Part shown: positions 1-5,497 of the stretch, piece by piece
How positions within the stretch are numbered: position 1 is the stretch's first letter
Layout: each line of letters opens with the position of its first letter
NCBI GenBank assembly: GCA_044376365.1
Contig: JBILLA010000091.1
Span: forward strand, 1-9,627
Source of the DNA: JBIKWN01 sp044376365
GTDB lineage: Bacteria > Bdellovibrionota_C > UBA2361 > JBIKWN01
Reading direction: 5' to 3'
Length of the DNA stretch: 9,627 nucleotides
The notes under the pieces: generated by a model
The model's database searches: none
Told to the model about the DNA's origin: nothing
What the model saw: the letters and a program-made list of their open reading frames with translations, nothing else
Position numbers and translations under genes: made by a program

Positions 1-1
1 T

Positions 2-88
2 GAACAAGTCATACAAGAGGCAGGATTTCCAACCGATCAGATATTCACTGAATCATTCAGCCGTGCTGGTATATCTGTTTTTACTTGA
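2..88 (+). CDS. C-terminal tail of an upstream gene (partial)
   Basis: An open frame enters from the left edge and ends at a TGA at 86-88, giving 28 visible residues ending in SRAGISVFT. The fragment (a short helix, then a GFP turn and a segment ending TESF) faintly recalls the end of ferredoxin/flavodoxin-reductase-type NAD-binding domains, where a similar tail carries an E-x-F near the C-terminus. That resemblance is only suggestive, and the function is not assigned. The stop lies 61 bp before the next gene and is followed directly by a palindrome, so the transcript may end here. Confidence 0.5.
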   Translation, partial: EQVIQEAGFPTDQIFTESFSRAGISVFT

Positions 89-97
89 GCATCATTT

Positions 98-113
98 ACT
101 TTCTATAGAAAGT
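98..113. repeat. Perfect 16-bp palindrome after the upstream gene
   Basis: ACTTTCTATAGAAAGT is a perfect inverted repeat located 9 bp after the stop at 88 and 2 bp before the -35 box of the next promoter. It could be an operator for a dimeric regulator of the nagB-like gene. It could also form a weak hairpin at the end of the upstream transcript, but it is AT-rich and only a short CTTT follows, so it is a poor intrinsic terminator. The operator reading is inference from position and symmetry. Confidence 0.45.
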
Positions 114-115
114 CT

Positions 116-143
116 TTGACTACTCCTCCTAAGTCATTAGAAT
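116..143 (+). promoter_or_regulatory. Sigma70-type promoter of the nagB-like gene
   Basis: TTGACT (116-121) and TAGAAT (138-143) are separated by 16 bp. Each matches the consensus hexamers at five of six positions. A start site 6-8 bp after the -10 box falls at about 149-151, exactly on the ATG at 150. No Shine-Dalgarno-like sequence is present upstream of that ATG, which agrees with a leaderless or near-leaderless transcript. Confidence 0.6.
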
Positions 144-149
144 GCATTC

Positions 150-980
150 ATGTTTGAAGGTACTGATATTGATTATACACGCCTTATTGTCTCGCATGCT
201 TCTCATTCACAGCAGCACCATCATCACGGACACCTTATCCTTGCAGCTCACAATACCCAAGCTGTTGGCACAATAGCAGCAACTCTCTTACTGCAACTTC
301 TCCCTCAGTATGGCGATCCAGTTGTCGCACTTCCAACTGGCAGTACACCAATCGACATGTACAAAGAAATTACTCTTAACACTGAGCATCTTCCACGCGA
401 CCATTACCAGCATCCTGCTCGCTGGATTACTTTTAATCTTGATGAATATGCATCGCTCCCTAAAGACGATCCTCAGTCATACTATGCTTTCATGAACGAG
501 CATTTTTTCCAGCCAAATGGAACATCACCCAATCGTAATTTTTTTCCAGATCCAAATGAACCAGAAGCATACGATACTTTAATCAGAAGTTATGGTGGCA
601 TTGATGTCCTGATTGCGGGCATTGGGGTCAATGAAAGTCCACATATTGCATTTCAGGAAAAAGGCTCCTCATTTGAAGGCAGAACCTCGCTCGTCACACT
701 GTCCGCTTCAACTATTCTTGCCAATGCTCGTTTTTTTGAAGGACAACCTGAACGTGTTCCCACACATGCTGCATCCATGGGGCTTCAAACTATACAAGAT
801 GCAAGGAATATTCTCATACTAGCGTCAGGTGAACATAAAGCACGCTCAGTATACGAGGCGATTTCCCTGCCACCAAGCACCGACAGACCAGCCTCATGCC
901 TCCAAGGTCATAGCTCTGTGACTTGGATAGTGTGCCCAAAGATAGCTTCATATCTTAGGGAGCGTGGGGTTGAGCTTTGA
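150..980 (+). CDS. nagB: NagB-family glucosamine-6-phosphate deaminase/isomerase, atypical active-site loop
   Basis: This 276-residue protein belongs to the NagB/6-phosphogluconolactonase fold. NagB enzymes convert glucosamine-6-phosphate to fructose-6-phosphate and ammonia in the cytoplasm. Visible motifs are the phosphate loop PTGSTP (62-67), the FNLDEY segment with Asp98 and Glu99 (NagB Asp72 region), SYYAFM, the HIAF loop with His165 and Glu170, then GSSFEGRT and ILANARFF as in animal and bacterial deaminases, and a C-terminal ASCLQGH segment. Two things are odd. The loop reads GIGVNESPHIAF, with two extra residues between GIG and the histidine, and Ser163 stands where NagB has Asp141. 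The N-terminus also has a histidine-rich stretch (HHHHGH, 23-28). Length is close to the usual 260-290. The ATG at 150 is chosen because homology begins soon after it and a promoter lies just upstream; no ribosome binding site is seen. The family is clear. The exact substrate is less certain: deaminase, isomerase or a lactonase-like variant. Confidence 0.85.
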   Translation: MFEGTDIDYTRLIVSHASHSQQHHHHGHLILAAHNTQAVGTIAATLLLQLLPQYGDPVVALPTGSTPIDMYKEITLNTEHLPRDHYQHPARWITFNLDEYASLPKDDPQSYYAFMNEHFFQPNGTSPNRNFFPDPNEPEAYDTLIRSYGGIDVLIAGIGVNESPHIAFQEKGSSFEGRTSLVTLSASTILANARFFEGQPERVPTHAASMGLQTIQDARNILILASGEHKARSVYEAISLPPSTDRPASCLQGHSSVTWIVCPKIASYLRERGVEL

Positions 981-1144
981 ATGGTGAAGTGCTGTATGCA
1001 TACATTTGAAACCAATAGTATCTCACTTGATATGACAGGTTTCCGAGTTATGCGTACTATACAGACGATACAAAACTTCTTCCCAATAAAACTTATGTGT
1101 ATTACTGCAATGTGTGCAGCAAAAATCAAAGTTGCTTAAAGATA

Positions 1145-1630
1145 TTACGAACCATTCATACGGCATGGCTTCGTACGATTCTTAAACAACCACTGCTTTA
1201 AGCATGTCACTTTATCTGGATGAGTAAATTCTTGGCGCTCTTTAAAAATAGTAAAAATTACTCGTTTGAGTCGCTTCTTCATAGTCGGTGTCGCTCCATC
1301 AAAGCACATACTCGCCATCACTAAGAGCGTCTCAGAGCGTATGGCACTCTTCATAACAATCTGACAAATCGCATCATCTTTACAGCAATATGTCATAATT
1401 GAGCGAATAAGCGGTTTTAGTCGGTCCAATACAGTCATATCATCAGCGCGCATCGTCGTGCACTCGATCAAGAGTTTTGTCTCAAGTATGCGGTATCGAG
1501 GCGTATAAAGTTTTCGAATAGGCCCAGAGGATTCATGCTGATGCGCAAACGAATTCTTTATGCCTGCTACAGATATTGACCAGTCACGAGGCGTCTCGCG
1601 CCGTGCATTCGTATGAGATGAGTTATTCAT
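1145..1630 (-). CDS. Hypothetical protein, basic, unrecognised
   Basis: An open frame of 161 codons begins at ATG 1630 and ends with TAA at 1147-1145. It can be extended eight codons to a TTG at 1654. I do not recognise the product. It is basic, especially toward the C-terminus (a MKKRLKR stretch and a KNRTKPCR tail). It has several cysteines, including a CC pair, and a predicted mostly helical middle, with no signal peptide or membrane segment. A GGAG lies 14 bases before the ATG, too far for a normal ribosome binding site, so the start is uncertain. The opposite strand has no competing long frame. It is isolated: convergent with the nagB-like gene and divergent from the small membrane-peptide gene. 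It may be a lineage-specific gene or a chance ORF. Confidence 0.45.
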   Translation of the reverse strand: MNNSSHTNARRETPRDWSISVAGIKNSFAHQHESSGPIRKLYTPRYRILETKLLIECTTMRADDMTVLDRLKPLIRSIMTYCCKDDAICQIVMKSAIRSETLLVMASMCFDGATPTMKKRLKRVIFTIFKERQEFTHPDKVTCLKQWLFKNRTKPCRMNGS

Positions 1631-1813
1631 AGAGCGACACTGTGCTCCTATCAATCAAGACAAAGAAACTGCTGCTTAAAAACGGTACCAGAGTCACAAG
1701 CAGATTCAATCAAAAAAGTATGGTTTGAAAATTCAGCTGACTCTCTTTCAGATGGCTTTATTGCAGGGAAAATTGGTACTGATAAGAAGGTAGAGTAACG
1801 CTGGAATTTAGCG

Positions 1814-1819
1814 TATTAT
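1814..1819 (+). promoter_or_regulatory. Candidate -10 box of the small membrane-peptide gene
   Basis: TATTAT matches the -10 consensus at five of six positions and lies 52 bp before the ATG at 1872. A start site would fall near 1826. No good -35 hexamer is found at 16-18 bp spacing, so the promoter would need an activator or a different sigma factor, or the call may be wrong. Confidence 0.35.
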
Positions 1820-1830
1820 AGAGCCTCTCC

Positions 1831-1845
1831 AAGATCTCAGATCTT
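1831..1845. promoter_or_regulatory. Perfect 15-bp palindrome between -10 box and ribosome binding site
   Basis: AAGATCT-C-AGATCTT is a perfect inverted repeat with 7-bp arms around a single base. In DNA it has the symmetry of a dimeric repressor operator placed just downstream of the candidate start site. In RNA, the flanking CCTCT (1824-1828) is complementary to the ribosome binding site AGAGG (1860-1864), so a larger 5' leader structure could close over the translation start. Whether it acts in DNA, in RNA or not at all is inference. Confidence 0.45.
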
Positions 1846-1871
1846 AGAAGGTTCGAAACAGAGGTTACACT

Positions 1872-2036
1872 ATGGCGAATGTTACTAAACAACAGGCAAC
1901 TTTGGGAATTCTCGTCGTCACTGCAGCTGCAACCGTTATTGGACTGCTGCTGCTTCGAAAAGCCGGACAAATCCGCTTCAAAGCCGGACAAATCCGCTTC
2001 ATCGCCGATTACGATGGAATCGATTACGGCTGCTAA
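1872..2036 (+). CDS. Small single-pass membrane peptide (54 aa) with KAGQIRF tandem duplication
   Basis: A 54-codon frame starts at ATG 1872, seven bases after a clear ribosome binding site AGAGG (1860-1864), and stops at TAA 2034-2036. The product has a short polar start (MANVTKQQ), one hydrophobic helix at residues 11-28 rich in L, V, A and I, then a cytoplasm-type basic patch with KAGQIRF twice in a row (30-43) and an acidic C-terminal tail with two D-Y pairs, ending in Cys. It is not a recognised family. A lone transmembrane helix followed by positive charge suggests an inner-membrane peptide with its N-terminus outside. It has its own candidate promoter and terminator, so it looks like an independent transcription unit. 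Possible roles are a regulatory membrane peptide or a type I toxin-like peptide, but no antisense RNA was identified. It could also be a decaying gene remnant. Confidence 0.5.
   Translation: MANVTKQQATLGILVVTAAATVIGLLLLRKAGQIRFKAGQIRFIADYDGIDYGC
1959..2000 (+). repeat. Exact 21-bp tandem duplication, in frame
   Basis: Two identical 21-bp units (1959-1979 and 1980-2000, beginning AAAGCCGGACAAATC) abut without a spacer. Because the unit length is a multiple of three, the frame of the small membrane peptide is kept and KAGQIRF is encoded twice. Perfect identity at third codon positions implies a recent slippage or recombination event. Confidence 0.95.
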
Positions 2037-2078
2037 GGAGATAATATCTTTTTAGCTAAGATAAAAGCTCCTCGAGCT

Positions 2079-2106
2079 CATACGCAAGAAAACCTCTTCG
2101 CGTATG
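2079..2106 (+). promoter_or_regulatory. Competing stem overlapping the terminator (attenuator-like)
   Basis: CATACGC (2079-2085) is fully complementary to GCGTATG (2100-2106). Forming this stem uses bases needed for the TTCGC/GCGAA half of the terminator hairpin at 2089-2117, so the two structures exclude each other. That is the geometry of a terminator/antiterminator switch. A regulatory role is inference. The overlap may simply reflect the self-complementary CGC-GTAT-GCG centre. Confidence 0.3.
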
Positions 2107-2118
2107 CGAAAGGTTTTT
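2089..2118 (+). terminator. Rho-independent terminator after the small-peptide gene
   Basis: The hairpin pairs AAAACCT (2089-2095) plus TTCGC (2097-2101) with GCGAA (2106-2110) plus AGGTTTT (2111-2117), with one bulged C and a GTAT loop. The right arm ends in a five-T run (2114-2118). It lies 52 bp after the stop codon. The A-rich left base also makes it partly able to act on the opposite strand. Confidence 0.6.
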
Positions 2119-2204
2119 AAAACGTCTGAGACTCTTGGAGCTCCTTTCTTCATAGCCTTCCACCTCCGATACCTAGACAGCATATATATCACCGCTTATC
2201 TGCT

Positions 2205-2237
2205 CACTAGGGTGCTTCATAACCGTATTTCCTAGTG
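2205..2237. repeat. Inverted repeat upstream of the PAS-GAF kinase
   Basis: CACTAGG (2205-2211) and CCTAGTG (2231-2237) are perfect 7-bp inverted arms separated by 19 bp. Their centres are 26 bp apart (about 2.5 helical turns), and they lie 64-96 bp upstream of the GTG start at 2301. That position suits an activator or repressor site of the kinase-surA-mutase operon. No regulator is identified, so the function is inferred. Confidence 0.35.
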
Positions 2238-2300
2238 GAATACCTGCGAAAAGCACAAATACTATGTGATTTTCCTCTGCTCCTTTAGTACCATAGACCC

Positions 2301-4433
2301 GTGACTGAAACCGGCAACCAACGCCTCCAACTGTTCTTCCACCAAAGCCCCCTAGGTTTTATTGAATGGAATAAAGATTGGAAAGTAATCGGATGGAACT
2401 CCGCGGCTGCTGCTATGTTCGAATACTCCGAAGCTGAAGCACTTGGTATCGAGCACCTACAACTTATCCCTACATCAGATCAGCATCAAGTTAATCAAGT
2501 TATTGAGCGACTCGAACACCATCGTGGTGGACGATTCAGTGAAAATAACAACTGTACGAAGTCAGGAAAAGTTATTCGGTGTCGCTGGTATAATACCATC
2601 CTCCTTGACGAGCATGGCGAACAGATTGGTGCAGCATCTGTCGTTCAAGATATTACAAGAGAAGTTGAAGAACATAAGCGGCTCTTATCATACTATGAGC
2701 GCCTCAATGAATTCAGTCATAACCTCTTGGAGCTTTCACAGCGTCGTTCATTTACAGGGGAACAGCTTGAGACAACAATTCGCGAACTGACTGAGTTCGG
2801 CGCAAAAGCTCTTAAGGTCTCGCGAGCGAGCAGCTGGCTCCTCAATCGAGCTGAAAGCACCGCGACTGCAATCACAACTTTTGATACCCATACGTTGACA
2901 CACACTCCAGGTGCAACTATGGAGCTATCTGACTATAAATACTTCTTTGAGCGTCTCTGTGAAGAGCGCTACATTGTTGCTGATAAAGCGCGCTTCGATC
3001 CCCGCACAAAAGAATTTACCGAAACATATTTCATCCCTCATCAGATCTACGGCAAGCTCTCTATTATTGTTCGAAAGAAGGGGGCAATGGCTGGAATGCT
3101 CTGCTTTGAGCATGGCGACCAAACACGCACATGGGAGCCAGAAGAGCTCCTTTTTGTTACAGCGCTCTCTGACCTCACATCACTCGCGCTGGAAGAACAT
3201 GAACGCTCACTCGAAGAAGCACGACGCAAACAGCTCGAAGAGCAGCTCTTTCAAAGCCAAAAACTTGAGTCTCTAGGAGCACTCGCAGGTGGTATTGCAC
3301 ATGATTTTAACAATCTTCTTAGTGCTATTTTAGGAAGCATCGAGCTTGCAGAACTTCGATTGCAGGCAAACCAAGACATACATCCTCAGCTACAAACAAT
3401 CCATCAAGCTGGTGCTCGTGCACGAGAGCTGGTAAGGCAAATTTTAGCTTTTAGTCGAAAAACACCTCTCACGATGCAGCCTCTTTCACTTGAAGATGCA
3501 ATTCTTTCTGGTCTTGAGCTTCTTCAAGCAAGCCTCACTCGTTCCATTAGCCTTGAACTACAGCTCAATGAAAATAAGTCTCAAATCTTGGGCACCGCAA
3601 CACAGATTCACCAGATCCTTATCAACCTTGTCACGAATGCCTCGCATGCTATCGGTGATGAGCCAGGACGCATTGTGATTGGAACCAAACGACACCATTT
3701 CCTAGAAAAAACAGGGCTCCCCAATACAGTTCCTCATGCATGCCTCCAGCCTGGTGAGCACATTGAGATCTTCGTGAAGGACTCAGGTCACGGCATGCCG
3801 GAATCCATGCTTCAAAGTATCTTTGACCCCTTCTTCACGACAAAAGATGTTGGCCAAGGTACAGGTCTTGGTCTGTCTATCGTGCACACCGTCACCCGTA
3901 ACCTCAATGGTGCCGTCACGGTTGAAAGCTCTCTTGAGCATGGCACAATCTTTCACGTCTATATTCCAATTGTCAGTCAACGTGCAGAGCAAAAATCCTC
4001 AAGCTCTTTGTCTCCTGTAAAAGAGCCAACTAAGACTTCTCAAAAATCAATCATGATAGTGGACGATGAATCTTCTTCTCTCATTATATTGAGAAAAATC
4101 CTTGAGAAAGAGCATTACCATGTTTCTCAGTTTCAAAAGCCTGAAGAAGCGCTTGCTGCATTTGAAGAGAACCCAACTCGATACTTATTGGTTATTACTG
4201 ACCAGATGATGCCCGTGATGACTGGTAACCACCTAACCGAGCGTATTAAACGTATTTCATCGTCGACACCCATCATCCTGTTATCAGGCTACCCCCTGCC
4301 CGAGCGGTTTATGGAGATGGGCATCTCATACTGCCTGCCTAAACCCCTCCCGCCGTCCCTGCTCCTTGCCGCAGTAACCAAGCTCCTTAACCCTGAGCTC
4401 GAAGAGGCCCAAGTAAGGGGCTCTCCTACCTGA
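2301..4433 (+). CDS. Soluble hybrid histidine kinase, PAS-GAF-HisKA-HATPase-REC
   Basis: This 710-residue sensor kinase autophosphorylates on histidine and should pass the phosphate to its own receiver. Domains in order: PAS (about 9-122, ending in VVQDITRE), GAF-like (about 150-300), coiled-coil linker, HisKA with the NtrB-type GGIAHDFNN box and phosphoacceptor His334, HATPase with N-box Asn446, DSGHG (494-498) and GQGTGLGL (518-525), then a receiver (about 584-700) with Asp588/Asp589, phosphoacceptor Asp634 and Lys681. No transmembrane helix or DNA-binding domain is seen, so the signal is cytoplasmic, probably a ligand, redox or light cue bound by PAS or GAF; the ligand is unknown. The GTG start is forced: an in-frame TAG at 2286-2288 lies just upstream, and the PAS domain begins within ten residues. 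No ribosome binding site is evident. It is the first gene of a likely operon with the SurA-like chaperone and the mutase. Confidence 0.93.
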   Translation: MTETGNQRLQLFFHQSPLGFIEWNKDWKVIGWNSAAAAMFEYSEAEALGIEHLQLIPTSDQHQVNQVIERLEHHRGGRFSENNNCTKSGKVIRCRWYNTILLDEHGEQIGAASVVQDITREVEEHKRLLSYYERLNEFSHNLLELSQRRSFTGEQLETTIRELTEFGAKALKVSRASSWLLNRAESTATAITTFDTHTLTHTPGATMELSDYKYFFERLCEERYIVADKARFDPRTKEFTETYFIPHQIYGKLSIIVRKKGAMAGMLCFEHGDQTRTWEPEELLFVTALSDLTSLALEEHERSLEEARRKQLEEQLFQSQKLESLGALAGGIAHDFNNLLSAILGSIELAELRLQANQDIHPQLQTIHQAGARARELVRQILAFSRKTPLTMQPLSLEDAILSGLELLQASLTRSISLELQLNENKSQILGTATQIHQILINLVTNASHAIGDEPGRIVIGTKRHHFLEKTGLPNTVPHACLQPGEHIEIFVKDSGHGMPESMLQSIFDPFFTTKDVGQGTGLGLSIVHTVTRNLNGAVTVESSLEHGTIFHVYIPIVSQRAEQKSSSSLSPVKEPTKTSQKSIMIVDDESSSLIILRKILEKEHYHVSQFQKPEEALAAFEENPTRYLLVITDQMMPVMTGNHLTERIKRISSSTPIILLSGYPLPERFMEMGISYCLPKPLPPSLLLAAVTKLLNPELEEAQVRGSPT

Positions 4434-4477
4434 GTCTCTTTTCTATTTACCTAAAAAGGGCGAAGATAGCGGCGTTC

Positions 4478-5482
4478 ATGAGAAACATCACCACTACGAT
4501 TCTTGTCGTCGCCGCGCTCTTTAGCACAACATTCAGCGCTCCTATTTTTGCTGATATCCTCATCGACTCGGTCATTGCGACTGTCGATGATAAACCCATA
4601 ACCCTTCTTGAGCTTGGCAAGCGCATGACCCCTCCACGCCAACTGACGCTCTCTGAGGTATCGACTGATGCTACGGTACAAAAAGCTCTTGATGCGCTTA
4701 TCCTTGAAAAACTTCTGTTAGCAGAAGCAGAGCGTAAAAATATCAAAATTCTTGATGATGATATTAGTCGTTATATCGAGGAAGTGAAGATCAAAAACCA
4801 GCTCTCTGATGCGCAATTTGAAGATGCTTTAAAAAAAGAGAATCAGACACTCGCTTCATATAAAGAGCGCATTAAAAATGAAATCCTTAAAAGCCGTGTT
4901 GCAACAGCATCAATTAAAAGCACTGCGGCTGTCACCGAAGATGAAGTGACACAGTACATAAGACAAAAACTTGGCGGAGAATTACCACAAGCGACAGGTC
5001 AGAAGGTTCACCTTCGTCGAATTCTTCTCTCAGCGACACGCTATGCTGCTGATGATGCCCGCAAAAAAAATGAAGAGATAACACAGCAACTCAATGAAGG
5101 AGAAAGCTTTGAAAGCCTTGCAACGAAGCTCTCTGACGCTCCAGATGCATCGAACGGCGGTGATCTTGGGACGATTCCTACGAGCGATCTCAGCCCAGAG
5201 ATCATTGATGCTGTCAGTTCGCTACAACAGGGACAAACATCGCACCTCGTTACAAGCCCTGCTGGCTTTGAAATTTTTCAGCTTGTTGAACGTATTGATA
5301 GCTCAGAGAGCGACCAGGAAGAAGCCGATGAAGCGCTCCAGAAGCGCGTCGATGAGGTACCCGCTGATATACGGACACAGGTAAAACAGAAGCTTGAAGC
5401 TGAAAAAATGGAAAAAAAGATGACCTCCTTCATTGATCAAGAGCTTCCGAAGCTTCATACAATTGAAAAAAAATTTAAATAA
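4478..5482 (+). CDS. SurA-like periplasmic chaperone / parvulin peptidyl-prolyl isomerase
   Basis: This 334-residue protein has an N-terminal signal peptide (MRNITTTILVVAALFSTTFSA, probable cleavage after APIFA at about residue 26). A SurA-type N-terminal chaperone segment follows, starting DSVIATVDDKPITLLEL. A helical region leads to one parvulin (PpiC) domain at about 175-272, with HLRRILL (His178), SDAPDASNGGDLG and a final PAGFEIFQLVER. A charged helical C-terminal tail completes it, as in SurA. The family assists folding of outer-membrane proteins in the periplasm. E. coli SurA is longer (428 aa) and carries two parvulin domains; here there is one, so it may equally be called PpiC/PrsA-like. 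It follows the kinase stop by 44 bp and precedes the mutase by 15 bp. The start is set by the signal peptide; the ribosome binding site is weak. Confidence 0.9.
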   Translation: MRNITTTILVVAALFSTTFSAPIFADILIDSVIATVDDKPITLLELGKRMTPPRQLTLSEVSTDATVQKALDALILEKLLLAEAERKNIKILDDDISRYIEEVKIKNQLSDAQFEDALKKENQTLASYKERIKNEILKSRVATASIKSTAAVTEDEVTQYIRQKLGGELPQATGQKVHLRRILLSATRYAADDARKKNEEITQQLNEGESFESLATKLSDAPDASNGGDLGTIPTSDLSPEIIDAVSSLQQGQTSHLVTSPAGFEIFQLVERIDSSESDQEEADEALQKRVDEVPADIRTQVKQKLEAEKMEKKMTSFIDQELPKLHTIEKKFK

Positions 5483-5497
5483 CAGGATGATGACGCT

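Larger units (their letters stand above)
2037..2300. other. Intergenic region with several RNA/DNA inverted repeats
   Basis: This 264-bp stretch separates the small-peptide gene from the PAS-GAF kinase. I find no convincing coding frame. It contains TATCTT/AAGATA (2045-2050 and 2058-2063, loop of 7), the terminator hairpin at 2089-2118 with its competing stem, repeated AGCTCC/GGAGCT elements at 2066-2071 and 2137-2142 that could pair at long range, and a CACTAGG/CCTAGTG inverted repeat at 2205-2237. A promoter for the kinase operon should lie in its second half. The best -10 candidate is TACCAT (2289-2294), exactly 6 bp before the GTG start, without a good -35 box. Confidence 0.5.

Noticed and set aside
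908..1129. Minus-strand 73-codon frame over the end of the nagB-like gene
   Set aside because: It overlaps a confident gene on the other strand and has no ribosome binding site or recognisable motif; it is best explained as a chance frame.
981..1139. A 52-codon plus-strand frame starting at the base after the nagB-like stop
   Set aside because: The composition is unlike a protein (many Cys, Met, Ile and Thr), no domain is seen, and there is no ribosome binding site at a proper distance. The adjacency of stop and ATG is suggestive of coupling but not enough to call a gene.
1151..1175. Imperfect hairpin GAACCAT...ATGGCTTC at the 3' end of the hypothetical minus-strand gene
   Set aside because: The stem has a bulge and a 9-base loop, lies inside the coding end, and is followed by only a short T-poor stretch on the minus strand.
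1758..1991. Minus-strand 77-codon frame antisense to the small membrane peptide
   Set aside because: Low-complexity Ser/Asn-rich product with no motif. The plus-strand frame has the ribosome binding site, the hydrophobic helix and the terminator.
4447..4746. Minus-strand frames antisense to the SurA-like gene
   Set aside because: They are shadows of a gene with a clear signal peptide and parvulin domain on the plus strand.
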